From Microbacter margulisiae (GTDB lineage: Bacteria > Bacteroidota > Bacteroidia > Bacteroidales > Paludibacteraceae): a stretch of 64,000 nt of DNA. The stretch's first letter is position 1; every line of letters starts with the position of its first letter. The stretch is from assembly GCF_014192515.1 (NCBI RefSeq), contig NZ_JACHYB010000002.1:806001-870000 (forward strand), written 5' to 3'. Both the position numbers and the translations under genes were made by a program. The notes under the pieces are model-generated. The model had not been told where the DNA came from. It saw only the letters and a list, made by a program, of their open reading frames with translations, and searched no databases. Below are positions 10,261 to 18,473 of this stretch, one piece after another.

Positions 10261-11241
10261 ATGCCCAAAGTTTCGGTCATCGTACCCAATTATAACCATG
10301 CCCCTTTCCTGAAGCAACGGATTGATAGCATACTGGATCAAACTTATCCGGATTTTGAACTGATTCTGTTAGATGATTGTTCTTCCGATCATAGCCAGGA
10401 AATATTGAATACGTACAGACATCATCCGAAAGTTACACAGATTATCTTCAATGAAACTAATAGTGGAAGCACTTTCAGGCAATGGGAGAAAGGAATTGCA
10501 CTGGCAAAAGGTGAATATATCTGGATTGCTGAAAGTGATGACTGGGCAGAACCGGAATTTTTATCCACGTTAACGCATGTTCTTGACAAACAACCCACAG
10601 CAGGACTTGCCTATTGTGACAGCAAAATTCATATTGAGGGAGAAAAGGCAACAATATTTGCCGCTTATAAAACGGGAAAGTTCAATTCCGATCACTGGCA
10701 GAAGGATTATTGCTGGGAAGGAAATAAAGAAATTGAACGGGCACTTTTATGGGATTGCACCATCAACAATGCCAGTGCAGTGCTGCTCCGCAAGTCAATA
10801 CTGGAGACAATATTTCCGTTCCCATATGCTTTTCGGTTTTCAGGTGACTGGTATTGTTTTCTTCGAATAGCAGCCATCTCCTCCATTGCCTATACCCCTC
10901 AATTACTGAGTAACTACCGGGGACATACCTCTAATGTTTCTAAAAAGGCCGGATACGATTATCTGGTAGAACTATTCTATATTTATAATTGGTTATGGAA
11001 TAACAAAATTGTATCTGACCAACAGTTAATCATAAAAGCTTTTCATGCTTATGTCAGTGATATATATGCCTCGGGATTACCCTGGGAACCTCTCAGGGAT
11101 TTTAAGCAATTGCGACCTATCAATCATTTTTTATATAACAAAATGACAATAAAACTATTACGGCGAAAACTACGAAGATGCTTTATAAAAACCCCTGCCA
11201 CAAAGACACGAAGTAACACAAACAAATTAGACAATAAATAG
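10261..11241 (+). CDS. family 2 glycosyltransferase with a repeat-derived C-terminus
   Basis: 326 residues from ATG 10261, chosen over an upstream TTG because MPKVSVIVPNYNHAPFL is the family N-terminus. GT-A motifs: LLDDCSSDHSQ, GEYIWIAESDDWAEPEF (DD as metal site) and RFSGDWYCFLRIA. The last 16 or so codons (TPATKTRSNTNKLDNK) fall inside the first unit of the repeat array at 11196-11602, so the repeat has replaced or extended the natural C-terminus. Confidence 0.9.
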   Translation: MPKVSVIVPNYNHAPFLKQRIDSILDQTYPDFELILLDDCSSDHSQEILNTYRHHPKVTQIIFNETNSGSTFRQWEKGIALAKGEYIWIAESDDWAEPEFLSTLTHVLDKQPTAGLAYCDSKIHIEGEKATIFAAYKTGKFNSDHWQKDYCWEGNKEIERALLWDCTINNASAVLLRKSILETIFPFPYAFRFSGDWYCFLRIAAISSIAYTPQLLSNYRGHTSNVSKKAGYDYLVELFYIYNWLWNNKIVSDQQLIIKAFHAYVSDIYASGLPWEPLRDFKQLRPINHFLYNKMTIKLLRRKLRRCFIKTPATKTRSNTNKLDNK

Positions 11242-11602
11242 TCTTTGTGTCCTCTTTGTGACTTTGAGTCTTTATCGCTAATAAGCAACAATATACACAA
11301 AGACACCAAGGGGCTAAGCATCACAAACAAATCAGATAATAAAGACAATCTTTGTGACTCCTTCGTAACTTTGAGTCTTCGTGCCTAATAACCGACATCC
11401 TGCCACAAGAACACTAATACACGAAGTTACACAAACAAATTGTACAATAATATTCTTTGTGCCCCCTTAGTGACTTTGAGCCTTGGTGGCTAATAAATAA
11501 CAACATACACAAAGACACCATGGGGGCTAAGCATCGCAAACAAATCAGATAATAAAGACAATCTTCGTGCCTCCTTCGTGACTTTGGGTCTTCGTGGCTA
11601 AT
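11196..11602. repeat. array of four imperfect hairpin repeats in a dimeric arrangement
   Basis: Four units of roughly 90-100 bp begin near 11197, 11295, 11402 and 11507. Each has a left arm related to ACACAAAGACAC(C/G)AAG, a centre CACAAACAAAT(T/C)AGA, and a right arm related to CTTCGTGACTTTGAGTCTT ending in GCTAAT. Units 1 and 3 resemble each other (ACACGAAGTAACACAAAC / ACACGAAGTTACACAAAC), as do 2 and 4 (GGGGCTAAGCATC, AATCAGATAATAAAGACAAT), so a two-unit block was duplicated. The arms are complementary and could fold. Elements with such CTTTGTGACT/AGTCACAAAG arms are common between genes in Bacteroidetes. Confidence 0.8.
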
Positions 11603-11659
11603 ATACAATTTTCTATTATCAAACTCATTTTAAAATGGCATGAATAACATAATGATGTA

Positions 11660-11667
11660 TATCTTTG
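11660..11667 (+). promoter_or_regulatory. -7 box upstream of the deacetylase gene
   Basis: TATCTTTG fits TAnnTTTG and lies 44 bases before the ATG at 11712, after the repeat array. A second promoter here would restart transcription beyond the hairpin-rich repeats. No good -33 element is seen. Confidence 0.5.
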
Positions 11668-11711
11668 CAACAAACACCATATAAGTTCTACTAACAAATT
11701 CCGGCGTTTCC

Positions 11712-12641
11712 ATGTCTCATGTTAAATCGTTACTAAAGCATTTCCCACTGATCAACAAAATTTATGATCAGTTCAATCCTTTTGCAGGATTGATCCTGAT
11801 GCTACACAGGGTGGTAGAAGTACGCAGCCCAATTATTGACAACAGGAAATTGGAAATTACACCTGCATTTTTAGAGCAAACGATAGAACAATATCAGGCT
11901 GCCGGTTATCAGTTCGTAAGCATTGACCAAGCTTATCAAATACAGATACACAGGAATAAAGCTCAGAAACCCTATCTCTGTTTTACATTTGATGATGGAT
12001 TCCGGGATAATCTAACGATGGCATTGCCGGTCTTTCAAAAATACCATATTCCATTCACTGTGTATGTGACAACAGATTTCCCTGACAACCGTGCGTTTGT
12101 GTGGTGGTATTGGCTGGAGAATCTTCTGCTAAATGAATCAACATTTATTGTAAACGATGGCGACAGTTACCCATGTGATTCGATATCGGACAGAAATCAA
12201 ACATTCGAAGCGATTAAACAAAAGATGCGCAACCATCCGTCGGCAAATGCAAAAACCGCATTACAGGAACTATTGGGTTCAACGTTCAATGAATATCAAA
12301 ACATGGCTATGCCTGATCTGTTACTTTCCTGGGATGATATCCGTACATTGCTAAGAAGTGGGCTATGCACTATAGGCTCGCATGGCGTAACCCATACTTC
12401 GCTGACACAACTCAATGAATCATCGCTGATGAATGAATTGCAACAATCGCGCCAACGTCTTAAGAAAGAAACCGGACAGGAACCAACCCATTTTGCCTAT
12501 CCTTACGGTGATATGAATAATTACGTGGCAGCAGCCGTAAAACAATCCGGATACTTATCTGCAGTATGTATCGATGGAGGGATGCAGCGGCAACATCAGA
12601 ATCCATTTTATTTCAAACGCGCTTTGCTTTACCAGCCATGA
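11712..12641 (+). CDS. polysaccharide deacetylase (NodB-like, CE4)
   Basis: 309 residues. The CE4 motif 1 is FTFDDGFRDN (91-100, the two Asp residues being catalytic base and metal ligand), motif 2 is GSHGVTHTSL with the metal-binding histidines, and motif 3 is HFAYPYGD. These enzymes remove N-acetyl (sometimes O-acetyl) groups from glycans. No signal peptide is evident, so it would act in the cytoplasm on a lipid-linked intermediate or another sugar substrate. Its stop overlaps the next start (ATGA at 12638), indicating coupled translation. Confidence 0.9.
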   Translation: MSHVKSLLKHFPLINKIYDQFNPFAGLILMLHRVVEVRSPIIDNRKLEITPAFLEQTIEQYQAAGYQFVSIDQAYQIQIHRNKAQKPYLCFTFDDGFRDNLTMALPVFQKYHIPFTVYVTTDFPDNRAFVWWYWLENLLLNESTFIVNDGDSYPCDSISDRNQTFEAIKQKMRNHPSANAKTALQELLGSTFNEYQNMAMPDLLLSWDDIRTLLRSGLCTIGSHGVTHTSLTQLNESSLMNELQQSRQRLKKETGQEPTHFAYPYGDMNNYVAAAVKQSGYLSAVCIDGGMQRQHQNPFYFKRALLYQP

Positions 12642-13690
12642 AAACATCTCCGAAAATATCCGTCCTGATGCCTGTTTACAACGTAGCCACCTATGTGCAG
12701 GAAGCTATAGAAAGCATTATAAATCAATCGTATACGGATTTTGAACTACTAATCATCAACGACGGTTCTACCGACACAACCCGCGATAAGGTACTGCAAT
12801 TTACCGATTCCCGTATCCGTTTTATCGAGAATGAACACAATATAGGATTGGCAAATACCTTAAACCGGGGAATTGAACTGGCAGCAGGAGAATACATAGC
12901 ACGGATGGATGGCGATGATATCAGCCTCCCCGACCGGTTAAAAAGACAGGTAGATATCCTGGATCGGCACCCGGACATTGATATTTGCGGAGCAGGATAC
13001 CGTTTTTTTGGAAGCAAAAATTATGAGGTTCGTTATCCTCAAGATCATGAAGCAATTAAAGTTGGTTTGCTTTTTGGATGTTGCATGATTATTCCACTAT
13101 TTCGTAAAAAATCTATCGTGGAAGCTCATTTGCAATATGAACAGGAATTTTTTCCTGCTGAAGACTACCGTTTCTGGACAAAATGTGTTATGCAATTAAA
13201 GATGTACAATATTCCCGAAACGCTTTTTCTTTACCGGATGCACGCCACACAGGTATCAGAAACCAGAACCAATCAATCACAAATGAGTGATAAGGTCAGA
13301 ACGCTCTATCTTCAAAAACTATTTCCTGCACTCTCTCAGCAAGATACACAACTTTTTATTTCTACCTTTGCAGAAACAAAGGGTATTTCTGCCATTAATG
13401 AGGTCAAAGCGTATGACCAGTGCAAGCAGCGGATACTACAAGCCAACATGCTTCACCCGACATTGAACCAGAAGGCTTTGCATCAAATTCTTCAACAGCA
13501 TATTGTTGCTAAAATCCGAAACTTTATTGTTGAAGAGTGGTTTGTTGAACGATATACATTAAATCGATATATTTCATTGTTTTCATCAGGCATTCTGTTC
13601 CGTTTACCTTTAAAATTTAACATCAAACTATGGATTAAGGTTATGCTCCACAAAACAGCACAACCCATTCCTACATCTAAACTGAAGTAG
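12638..13690 (+). CDS. family 2 glycosyltransferase
   Basis: 350 residues from the ATG overlapping the deacetylase stop; an upstream frame extension lies inside that gene. Motifs: ISVLMPVYNVATYVQEAIES in two parts, LIINDGSTDTTRD, LANTLNRGIELAAGEYIARM and the metal site MDGDD. EDYRFWTKC is the later acidic block. About 120 helical C-terminal residues without membrane segments follow. Linkage specificity unknown. Confidence 0.92.
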   Translation: MKTSPKISVLMPVYNVATYVQEAIESIINQSYTDFELLIINDGSTDTTRDKVLQFTDSRIRFIENEHNIGLANTLNRGIELAAGEYIARMDGDDISLPDRLKRQVDILDRHPDIDICGAGYRFFGSKNYEVRYPQDHEAIKVGLLFGCCMIIPLFRKKSIVEAHLQYEQEFFPAEDYRFWTKCVMQLKMYNIPETLFLYRMHATQVSETRTNQSQMSDKVRTLYLQKLFPALSQQDTQLFISTFAETKGISAINEVKAYDQCKQRILQANMLHPTLNQKALHQILQQHIVAKIRNFIVEEWFVERYTLNRYISLFSSGILFRLPLKFNIKLWIKVMLHKTAQPIPTSKLK

Positions 13691-13691
13691 C

Positions 13692-14480
13692 ATGGAGGAT
13701 TATCGCATCAAAATCTATACCCGTTCCATGAATCCGGCTCTATACGACAGAGCCATGTTTTTCATGGATCTACCCTATCCTAAAATTCGATTGACACACA
13801 CTACCGCCGATGGTTACTTCTATAAAATACTTGAAGACACGGAAGCTGATATCGTAGTTAATATTGATGAAGATGCCTTCGTGTTTAATACGAAAAGGTT
13901 GCAAAGCCTGATTCAATACGTAATTGATAATGATTATGTAAATTGTGGCATGCCGGATGGCGGTGTTGTAGGAATTCGTGCTTACAGTCCTGTGGTAACC
14001 AATCCCTATTTCAACATTCTCAATACAAAAAAAATTCGCGAACGGTTTTCATTGAATGAAATCAAAAACATTGCAGCACATCCACCATTTGATGCTTCGT
14101 CACATCCGAAATACTTATTAAAAACGAATTACCGGATTGAAATTGCAGAACCGTTTTATCCATTTTTTTTATGGATTAATCAGTATTTCAAAACGTTCTA
14201 TCTTGATGCAGAAGATCATTCCGACCATTATTCCACCTGTTTAAAAAATCACAATGGGGAACCGTTTCTCCTGCATACATGGTTCTCAAGAAATTACTAT
14301 TTCAACCGATTCCACACACGACGCATCAACGCTGTGGTTGCATATTGCGAGACAAAAACAGGCAAGAAATTTAAAGAAGATATAGAAAAGAAAATTCGCA
14401 ATCTGATTTGGATCATATTCACTTTTTCCAATACACAACGACGAAAAATAAGGCGCTGGTATTATGCCTCAAAAAAATAA
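13692..14480 (+). CDS. putative glycosyltransferase, family not recognised
   Basis: 262 residues. I do not recognise a named family. An acidic motif IVVNIDEDAFVFN (about 55-67) resembles the DxD metal site of GT-A enzymes, with MFFMDLPYPKIRL before it and a GGVVGIRAYSPV loop after it. The C-terminus is basic. It begins one base after the preceding stop and overlaps the next gene by 17 bases if that starts at 14464, so it belongs to the same operon. A role in glycan assembly is inferred mostly from position. Confidence 0.6.
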   Translation: MEDYRIKIYTRSMNPALYDRAMFFMDLPYPKIRLTHTTADGYFYKILEDTEADIVVNIDEDAFVFNTKRLQSLIQYVIDNDYVNCGMPDGGVVGIRAYSPVVTNPYFNILNTKKIRERFSLNEIKNIAAHPPFDASSHPKYLLKTNYRIEIAEPFYPFFLWINQYFKTFYLDAEDHSDHYSTCLKNHNGEPFLLHTWFSRNYYFNRFHTRRINAVVAYCETKTGKKFKEDIEKKIRNLIWIIFTFSNTQRRKIRRWYYASKK

Positions 14481-15450
14481 AAAACATATGTTCTTTTCCG
14501 TCATTATTCCCATATATAACGTTGCTCCCTACCTCCGGCAATGTCTCGATTCGGTTCTACTGCAATCGTTCACAGACTATGAAATCCTTTGTATTAATGA
14601 TGGCTCTACAGATGAAAGCGGGACAATACTGGAAGAATATGCAGGTAAACACACACACATTAAACTGATTTCACAAACTAACCAAGGACTCAGCGCTGCC
14701 CGAAACCGGGGAATTCGAGCTGCACATGGCGATTATATCTTGTTTTTAGACAGCGACGATTGGCTCGAATCCAACGCATTGCAGACACTCTATCGTCAGG
14801 CTGGCAACGAAGATATGATCGGCTTTAACGGACGACGCTATTTCGAGGATGGCAAACAGGAAATACCTGATCCGGGTATTACGGAATTCAATATCGAAGG
14901 CTGGCCGTATTATAACAAATACTCGTTGGAAAGCCGCAAATTCCATTTTGTTTGTGCTGTTCTACGAATCTATCGGAGAGACTTTCTGCTGCAACATAAT
15001 CTGTTTTTTAGAGAAGGCATCTTCCATGAAGATAATCTGTTTGCACCTTTCGTCTGTTATTATGCACAATCGGTAAAAGTTATTCCTGAGATACTGTACG
15101 TTTATCGTATCAGGAAAGGAAGCATCACGCAATCGGAAAACCCCAAAAGAATATTGGACAAAATAGATATTGCCAATACCTTGTCCGATTTCTTTATTCC
15201 AAAACAAAATATCGACAAAAGCTACCTTTACCGTGAAATTGCAGGTTATTACTTCGGAGCATTCATGTATCCACACAACAAAAAGAATCTTTTGACAACC
15301 AAAGTAATCAAACAACATATTAATTGGGCAAATTTCAAAACGGTAAGTGTTTACCCCCGGCATAAGAGAATATATACTTTACTGTTAATACATCCTCTTT
15401 TGTTCAGCATATACCTGACACTGGAAGCCATAGCCAAAGCAAACCGTTAA
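14464..15450 (+). CDS. family 2 glycosyltransferase
   Basis: 328 residues. Motifs: FFSVIIPIYNVAPYLRQCLD, LCINDGSTDES, TNQGLSAARNRGIRAAHGDY, and the metal site FLDSDDW; IFHEDNLF is the later catalytic-acid block. Start may be 14464 or the ATG at 14488 (MFFSVI), which avoids the overlap with the previous gene and fits family N-termini equally well. No membrane segments. Confidence 0.9.
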   Translation: MPQKNKKHMFFSVIIPIYNVAPYLRQCLDSVLLQSFTDYEILCINDGSTDESGTILEEYAGKHTHIKLISQTNQGLSAARNRGIRAAHGDYILFLDSDDWLESNALQTLYRQAGNEDMIGFNGRRYFEDGKQEIPDPGITEFNIEGWPYYNKYSLESRKFHFVCAVLRIYRRDFLLQHNLFFREGIFHEDNLFAPFVCYYAQSVKVIPEILYVYRIRKGSITQSENPKRILDKIDIANTLSDFFIPKQNIDKSYLYREIAGYYFGAFMYPHNKKNLLTTKVIKQHINWANFKTVSVYPRHKRIYTLLLIHPLLFSIYLTLEAIAKANR

Positions 15451-15486
15451 TTTGTAGATGTATAATATAAGCTTAAGTTCAACACC

Positions 15487-16503
15487 ATGCAACTTTCTAT
15501 CATACTTCCCTGCTACAATGTAGAACAATACATAGCCGAATGTTTGGACAGCCTGTATATGCAAGACATTCCCGAATCGGAATATGAAATTATCTGCATT
15601 AATGATTGTTCCCCTGATAGAACACGGGACATCATCATACAATATCAAACAAAACATGCCAATTTAAGCCTGATCGAAAATGCAGTTAATAAACATCAGG
15701 GAATTTCGCGAAACATAGGCTTTGACGCGGCAAAAGGGAAATACATCTGGTTCGTCGATCCGGATGATTACATAGAGCATAATATTATTGGGACTCTTAT
15801 CTCCGAATGTGAGGACAATAATTTAGATGTATTGAACTTTGAACTATATAAAGTTGATCTTGAACTGAATATAATAAAAAATAAACTAGCAAACCCAACC
15901 GAAGTTATTCCGGGAAAAAATTTCATACATCAACTTGGAGCTGATTGGCAGTTGAATGGTTCTGTAGGAAGAAAAGTTTTTTTGAAAAGTTTTTTAATCG
16001 AAATACAGCTTTATTTCAAAGTTGGCAATTACCTTCAGGATCAAATCTATTCGTTACGCTCAGTATATTATGCAAAACGATTTCGACACTGCGACAAGTA
16101 TTGCTATTATTATAGATTCAATCCTACTTCCACAGTAAACACAAGGATGACAGCTACTAAATACCTTTCAGTTTATACCCTCGCTTCAGACCTATCCCAA
16201 TTCTCAGAGGAAATAAAAGCAAATGATCCCCAACTCTCTACAACCGTATACCAAGCCGCATTATGGTATTTTAATTTTGTTATCAAGCAATTCTTTTATT
16301 TCAAAGCTTTTGAAAGAGAAATAGCAATGCATTATCTAAACAATATGGCTCCAATACTGCTGCATGAGAATGCAATAAATGGATGGAAGCTTATGCTGTT
16401 ACGCCATTTAAAAGAGGCGCATACATTGCTTTATCCGATTGCCCCCATTTTAATTTATACCCGCGCCTATAAAAGAAATCTTAGAAACAAACATTCCTCA
16501 TGA
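15487..16503 (+). CDS. family 2 glycosyltransferase
   Basis: 338 residues. Motifs: LSIILPCYNVEQYIAECLDS, ICINDCSPDRT, ISRNIGFDAAKGKYIWFVD and DPDDY as metal site. The C-terminal half is Tyr/Phe-rich without clear membrane spans. Its last bases overlap the next gene start (ATGA at 16500), so the two are translationally coupled. Confidence 0.9.
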   Translation: MQLSIILPCYNVEQYIAECLDSLYMQDIPESEYEIICINDCSPDRTRDIIIQYQTKHANLSLIENAVNKHQGISRNIGFDAAKGKYIWFVDPDDYIEHNIIGTLISECEDNNLDVLNFELYKVDLELNIIKNKLANPTEVIPGKNFIHQLGADWQLNGSVGRKVFLKSFLIEIQLYFKVGNYLQDQIYSLRSVYYAKRFRHCDKYCYYYRFNPTSTVNTRMTATKYLSVYTLASDLSQFSEEIKANDPQLSTTVYQAALWYFNFVIKQFFYFKAFEREIAMHYLNNMAPILLHENAINGWKLMLLRHLKEAHTLLYPIAPILIYTRAYKRNLRNKHSS

Positions 16504-17504
16504 CTATCATCATCGATCCTTTCGTCAATGTTTATTACGCTTCCTTTTATATCAGGGGGCTAATTGAAAGATTTGGGAACGCTTCGCTCACGTTTCACAA
16601 TGCTCCGTTCCGGAGTCTGCAAAACAGAACCAGCTGTTTCAATTTCGTCATCCGGCAAAATGGGAAATCAACCAACGTGACCATTGATGCTGGTGACTTT
16701 GATACCATAGATCATTCATGTTACCAATGGTGCGACATCTACGGGAAGGTAAACACAAACTGGGAGAAAACGCCAAAGTCCGGATTTCCGAAAATTGTCT
16801 CGTTAGCCCCGGGGTTCGGCATCCGGATTTGGAATCTGCAACAAACGATGTATTATGCCATCGCTAATTTGCTAAAAACCGGAAATATATCCGGAAGCCG
16901 CAAATTTATCGGAAAATACAAACGGCAATTTTCACTACGGCTTCCTGTTGAAGCGTACACACCGGAACCCGCACAGGGAAAGTACATTTTCCACGTCAGC
17001 ACATTATGGCAAAACGACGAATACAACCAAAATGATGAACGGGTCAACATTCCACGGGCAAACTTTATGGAAGTTTGCAAATCGTTGCCTGAGATAAATT
17101 TTGAAGGCGGATTTTACTATTCAGGAACACATCCCCTGAATGAACGTTTCAAAGATTTTGTATTTCACGGCTACATGTCTCCGGAAACTTATCTGCAGAA
17201 AACAAAAGCATCTACGGTTGTATTCAATACGCCTGCCTTTTGGAATTGTCACGGATGGAAACTGGGTGAATACCTGGCGCTTGGCAAAGCCATTATCTCT
17301 ACACCACTATCCAATGCCTTGCCAGAACCGCTTATGCACGGAGAAAACATTCATATTATTCATCACAACAGGGATGAAATGGATCAGGCGATACGTCTTT
17401 TGTTGCATGACACATCATACCGCCATAAACTGGAACAGGGAGCACGAGCGTATTATCTCCGGAATGCCGCCCCTGAAAGATCCATCTCTTTGCTTGGGAT
17501 ATAA
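16500..17504 (+). CDS. glycosyltransferase, GT-B type (family 1/4-like)
   Basis: 334 residues. The C-terminal half carries GT-B features: KASTVVFNTPAFWNCHGWKLGEYLALGKAIIS contains the family's acidic site and glycine loop (GWKLGEYLALGK), followed by NALPEPLMHGENIHII. The N-terminal half is poorly conserved. It is the last glycosyltransferase of the long plus-strand run; the protein ends abruptly at LLGI. Sugar specificity unknown. Confidence 0.75.
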   Translation: MTIIIDPFVNVYYASFYIRGLIERFGNASLTFHNAPFRSLQNRTSCFNFVIRQNGKSTNVTIDAGDFDTIDHSCYQWCDIYGKVNTNWEKTPKSGFPKIVSLAPGFGIRIWNLQQTMYYAIANLLKTGNISGSRKFIGKYKRQFSLRLPVEAYTPEPAQGKYIFHVSTLWQNDEYNQNDERVNIPRANFMEVCKSLPEINFEGGFYYSGTHPLNERFKDFVFHGYMSPETYLQKTKASTVVFNTPAFWNCHGWKLGEYLALGKAIISTPLSNALPEPLMHGENIHIIHHNRDEMDQAIRLLLHDTSYRHKLEQGARAYYLRNAAPERSISLLGI

Positions 17505-17589
17505 ATTGACATCGTTTTGACTTTAACTCCCTTAACTTCAAAACTTCACACTTTCTTTTAACTTCGTTGCCAGATCTATTCCAGTTGCA

Positions 17590-17705
17590 TGATATGAGCG
17601 ACACATGCCGGGATTTCTTCCGGTCATCCAATCCATGAAAAGGTTCATCCAGAATCAATAAAGCAGGATTCTAAATCAAAGCGTGGAAAAGAACAAAGGA
17701 GGTGA
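17590..17705 (-). pseudogene. decayed fragment of a tandem ABC ATPase gene
   Basis: Read on the minus strand it gives VLFHALI, an in-frame TAG (complement of 17671-17673), then NPALLILDEPFHGLDDRKK, matching the second Walker B region of the intact gene at 18474-19928 (VLFARALVKNPALLILDEP...). Bases 17614-17672 are identical to 18597-18655 (59 of 59); the flanks are diverged. The fragment and the intact gene have the hicAB module between them. Confidence 0.8.
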
Positions 17706-17731
17706 ATATGTGAAACAACACGATAGTTCAA

Positions 17732-18139
17732 TTATACAAAATGAACCTGACTAATTTCATTGGCGAAATTGTGTAGCGCTTTTTCAATTTTTTCTGCTGT
17801 TTTTGGGCTTGGCTTTCTGTGTCCGGTAACATAATGGCTTAATTGTCCTTGATTTACTCCTGTAAGTCGTTGCAAACCGGCTAATGATAATACTTTGGAA
17901 TAATAAGAAAGAAATGAAGGTACATCATATTTATATTCAAACTCCAAATCTTCGGGAAAAGGTTTATTTTCAGCAGCATAATATGCTTTCATTTCATCTC
18001 TCGAATTTATAAAATCATCCATAGTTTCTTTTACCGTCTTACCTTGACCAAGTAAACCGAAACTTAATTTTTCAGTGCTTTCCAAATAAGCATCATAGGT
18101 TCCGTCGTTGCCTCTTTCAATTATTACTATTGCTTTCAT
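17732..18139 (-). CDS. hicB: HicB-type antitoxin with C-terminal helix-turn-helix
   Basis: 135 residues. The N-terminal half is the degenerate RNase-H-like HicB fold (IVIIERGNDGTYDAYLES, then GQGKTVKETMDDF), and the C-terminal half is a Cro/XRE-like DNA-binding domain (LQRLTGVNQGQLSHYVTG, PSPKTAEKIEKAL). It should neutralise the HicA encoded just upstream and repress the shared promoter. The gene follows hicA by 65 bases. Order toxin-antitoxin is the normal one for hicAB. Confidence 0.9.
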   Translation of the reverse strand: MKAIVIIERGNDGTYDAYLESTEKLSFGLLGQGKTVKETMDDFINSRDEMKAYYAAENKPFPEDLEFEYKYDVPSFLSYYSKVLSLAGLQRLTGVNQGQLSHYVTGHRKPSPKTAEKIEKALHNFANEISQVHFV

Positions 18140-18204
18140 CTGTATAAAAAAAATTCATTATGGTCAAATGTTCAAATGGGACTCACATATCTACATTAAT
18201 CGGA

Positions 18205-18393
18205 TTAAAAATCAACTCCCGATAGTTTACTAATTGATTTTAATGTTCCGGCTTTTACCTCTTCACTTTTATGGTTGCCGGTTGGAAAGGTCATTCCAGT
18301 TATGGGGCTATACCAAATTGGGTGATTTCCTCCACTTCTCATCAACTGACAACCTGCTTTTGAAAGTTTTCGCTCTAATTCTGAATACTTCAT
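18205..18393 (-). CDS. hicA: HicA-type mRNA interferase toxin
   Basis: 62 residues, the usual size. The double-stranded-RNA-binding-like fold is recognisable by KYSELERKLSKAGCQLMRSGGNH read in parts, the catalytic histidine at residue 24 in GGNHPIWY, and TFPTGNHKSEEVKAGTLKSI. HicA degrades mRNA when HicB is lost, acting in plasmid or island stability, phage defence or persistence. The pair lies between a polysaccharide locus and an ABC gene, next to a duplicated fragment of that gene, consistent with arrival by insertion. Confidence 0.9.
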   Translation of the reverse strand: MKYSELERKLSKAGCQLMRSGGNHPIWYSPITGMTFPTGNHKSEEVKAGTLKSISKLSGVDF

Positions 18394-18423
18394 TCTTAAA
18401 AATATTCGGGTTACGATGCGCTA

Positions 18424-18455
18424 CAAAGATACGAATATTAGTATCATTTTGCAAT
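18424..18455 (-). promoter_or_regulatory. hicAB promoter with overlapping operator palindrome
   Basis: On the minus strand an ATTG (18452-18455) lies 20 bases before TATCTTTG (18424-18431), good spacing for a -33/-7 pair. Bases 18428-18445 form an 18-bp palindrome GATAC-TAATATTC-GTATC with a single mismatched pair, overlapping the -7 box. This is where the HicB helix-turn-helix would be expected to bind for autorepression. Confidence 0.65.
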
Positions 18456-18473
18456 AGCCGCTGTGATTATTTT

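Noticed and set aside
11196..11602. Repeat array considered as a CRISPR or tRNA cluster
   Set aside because: Units are imperfect hairpins of varying length with no constant repeat and spacer pattern and no cloverleaf.
16853..17080. Minus-strand frames inside the glycosyltransferase gene
   Set aside because: They are shadows of a gene with clear family motifs on the plus strand.
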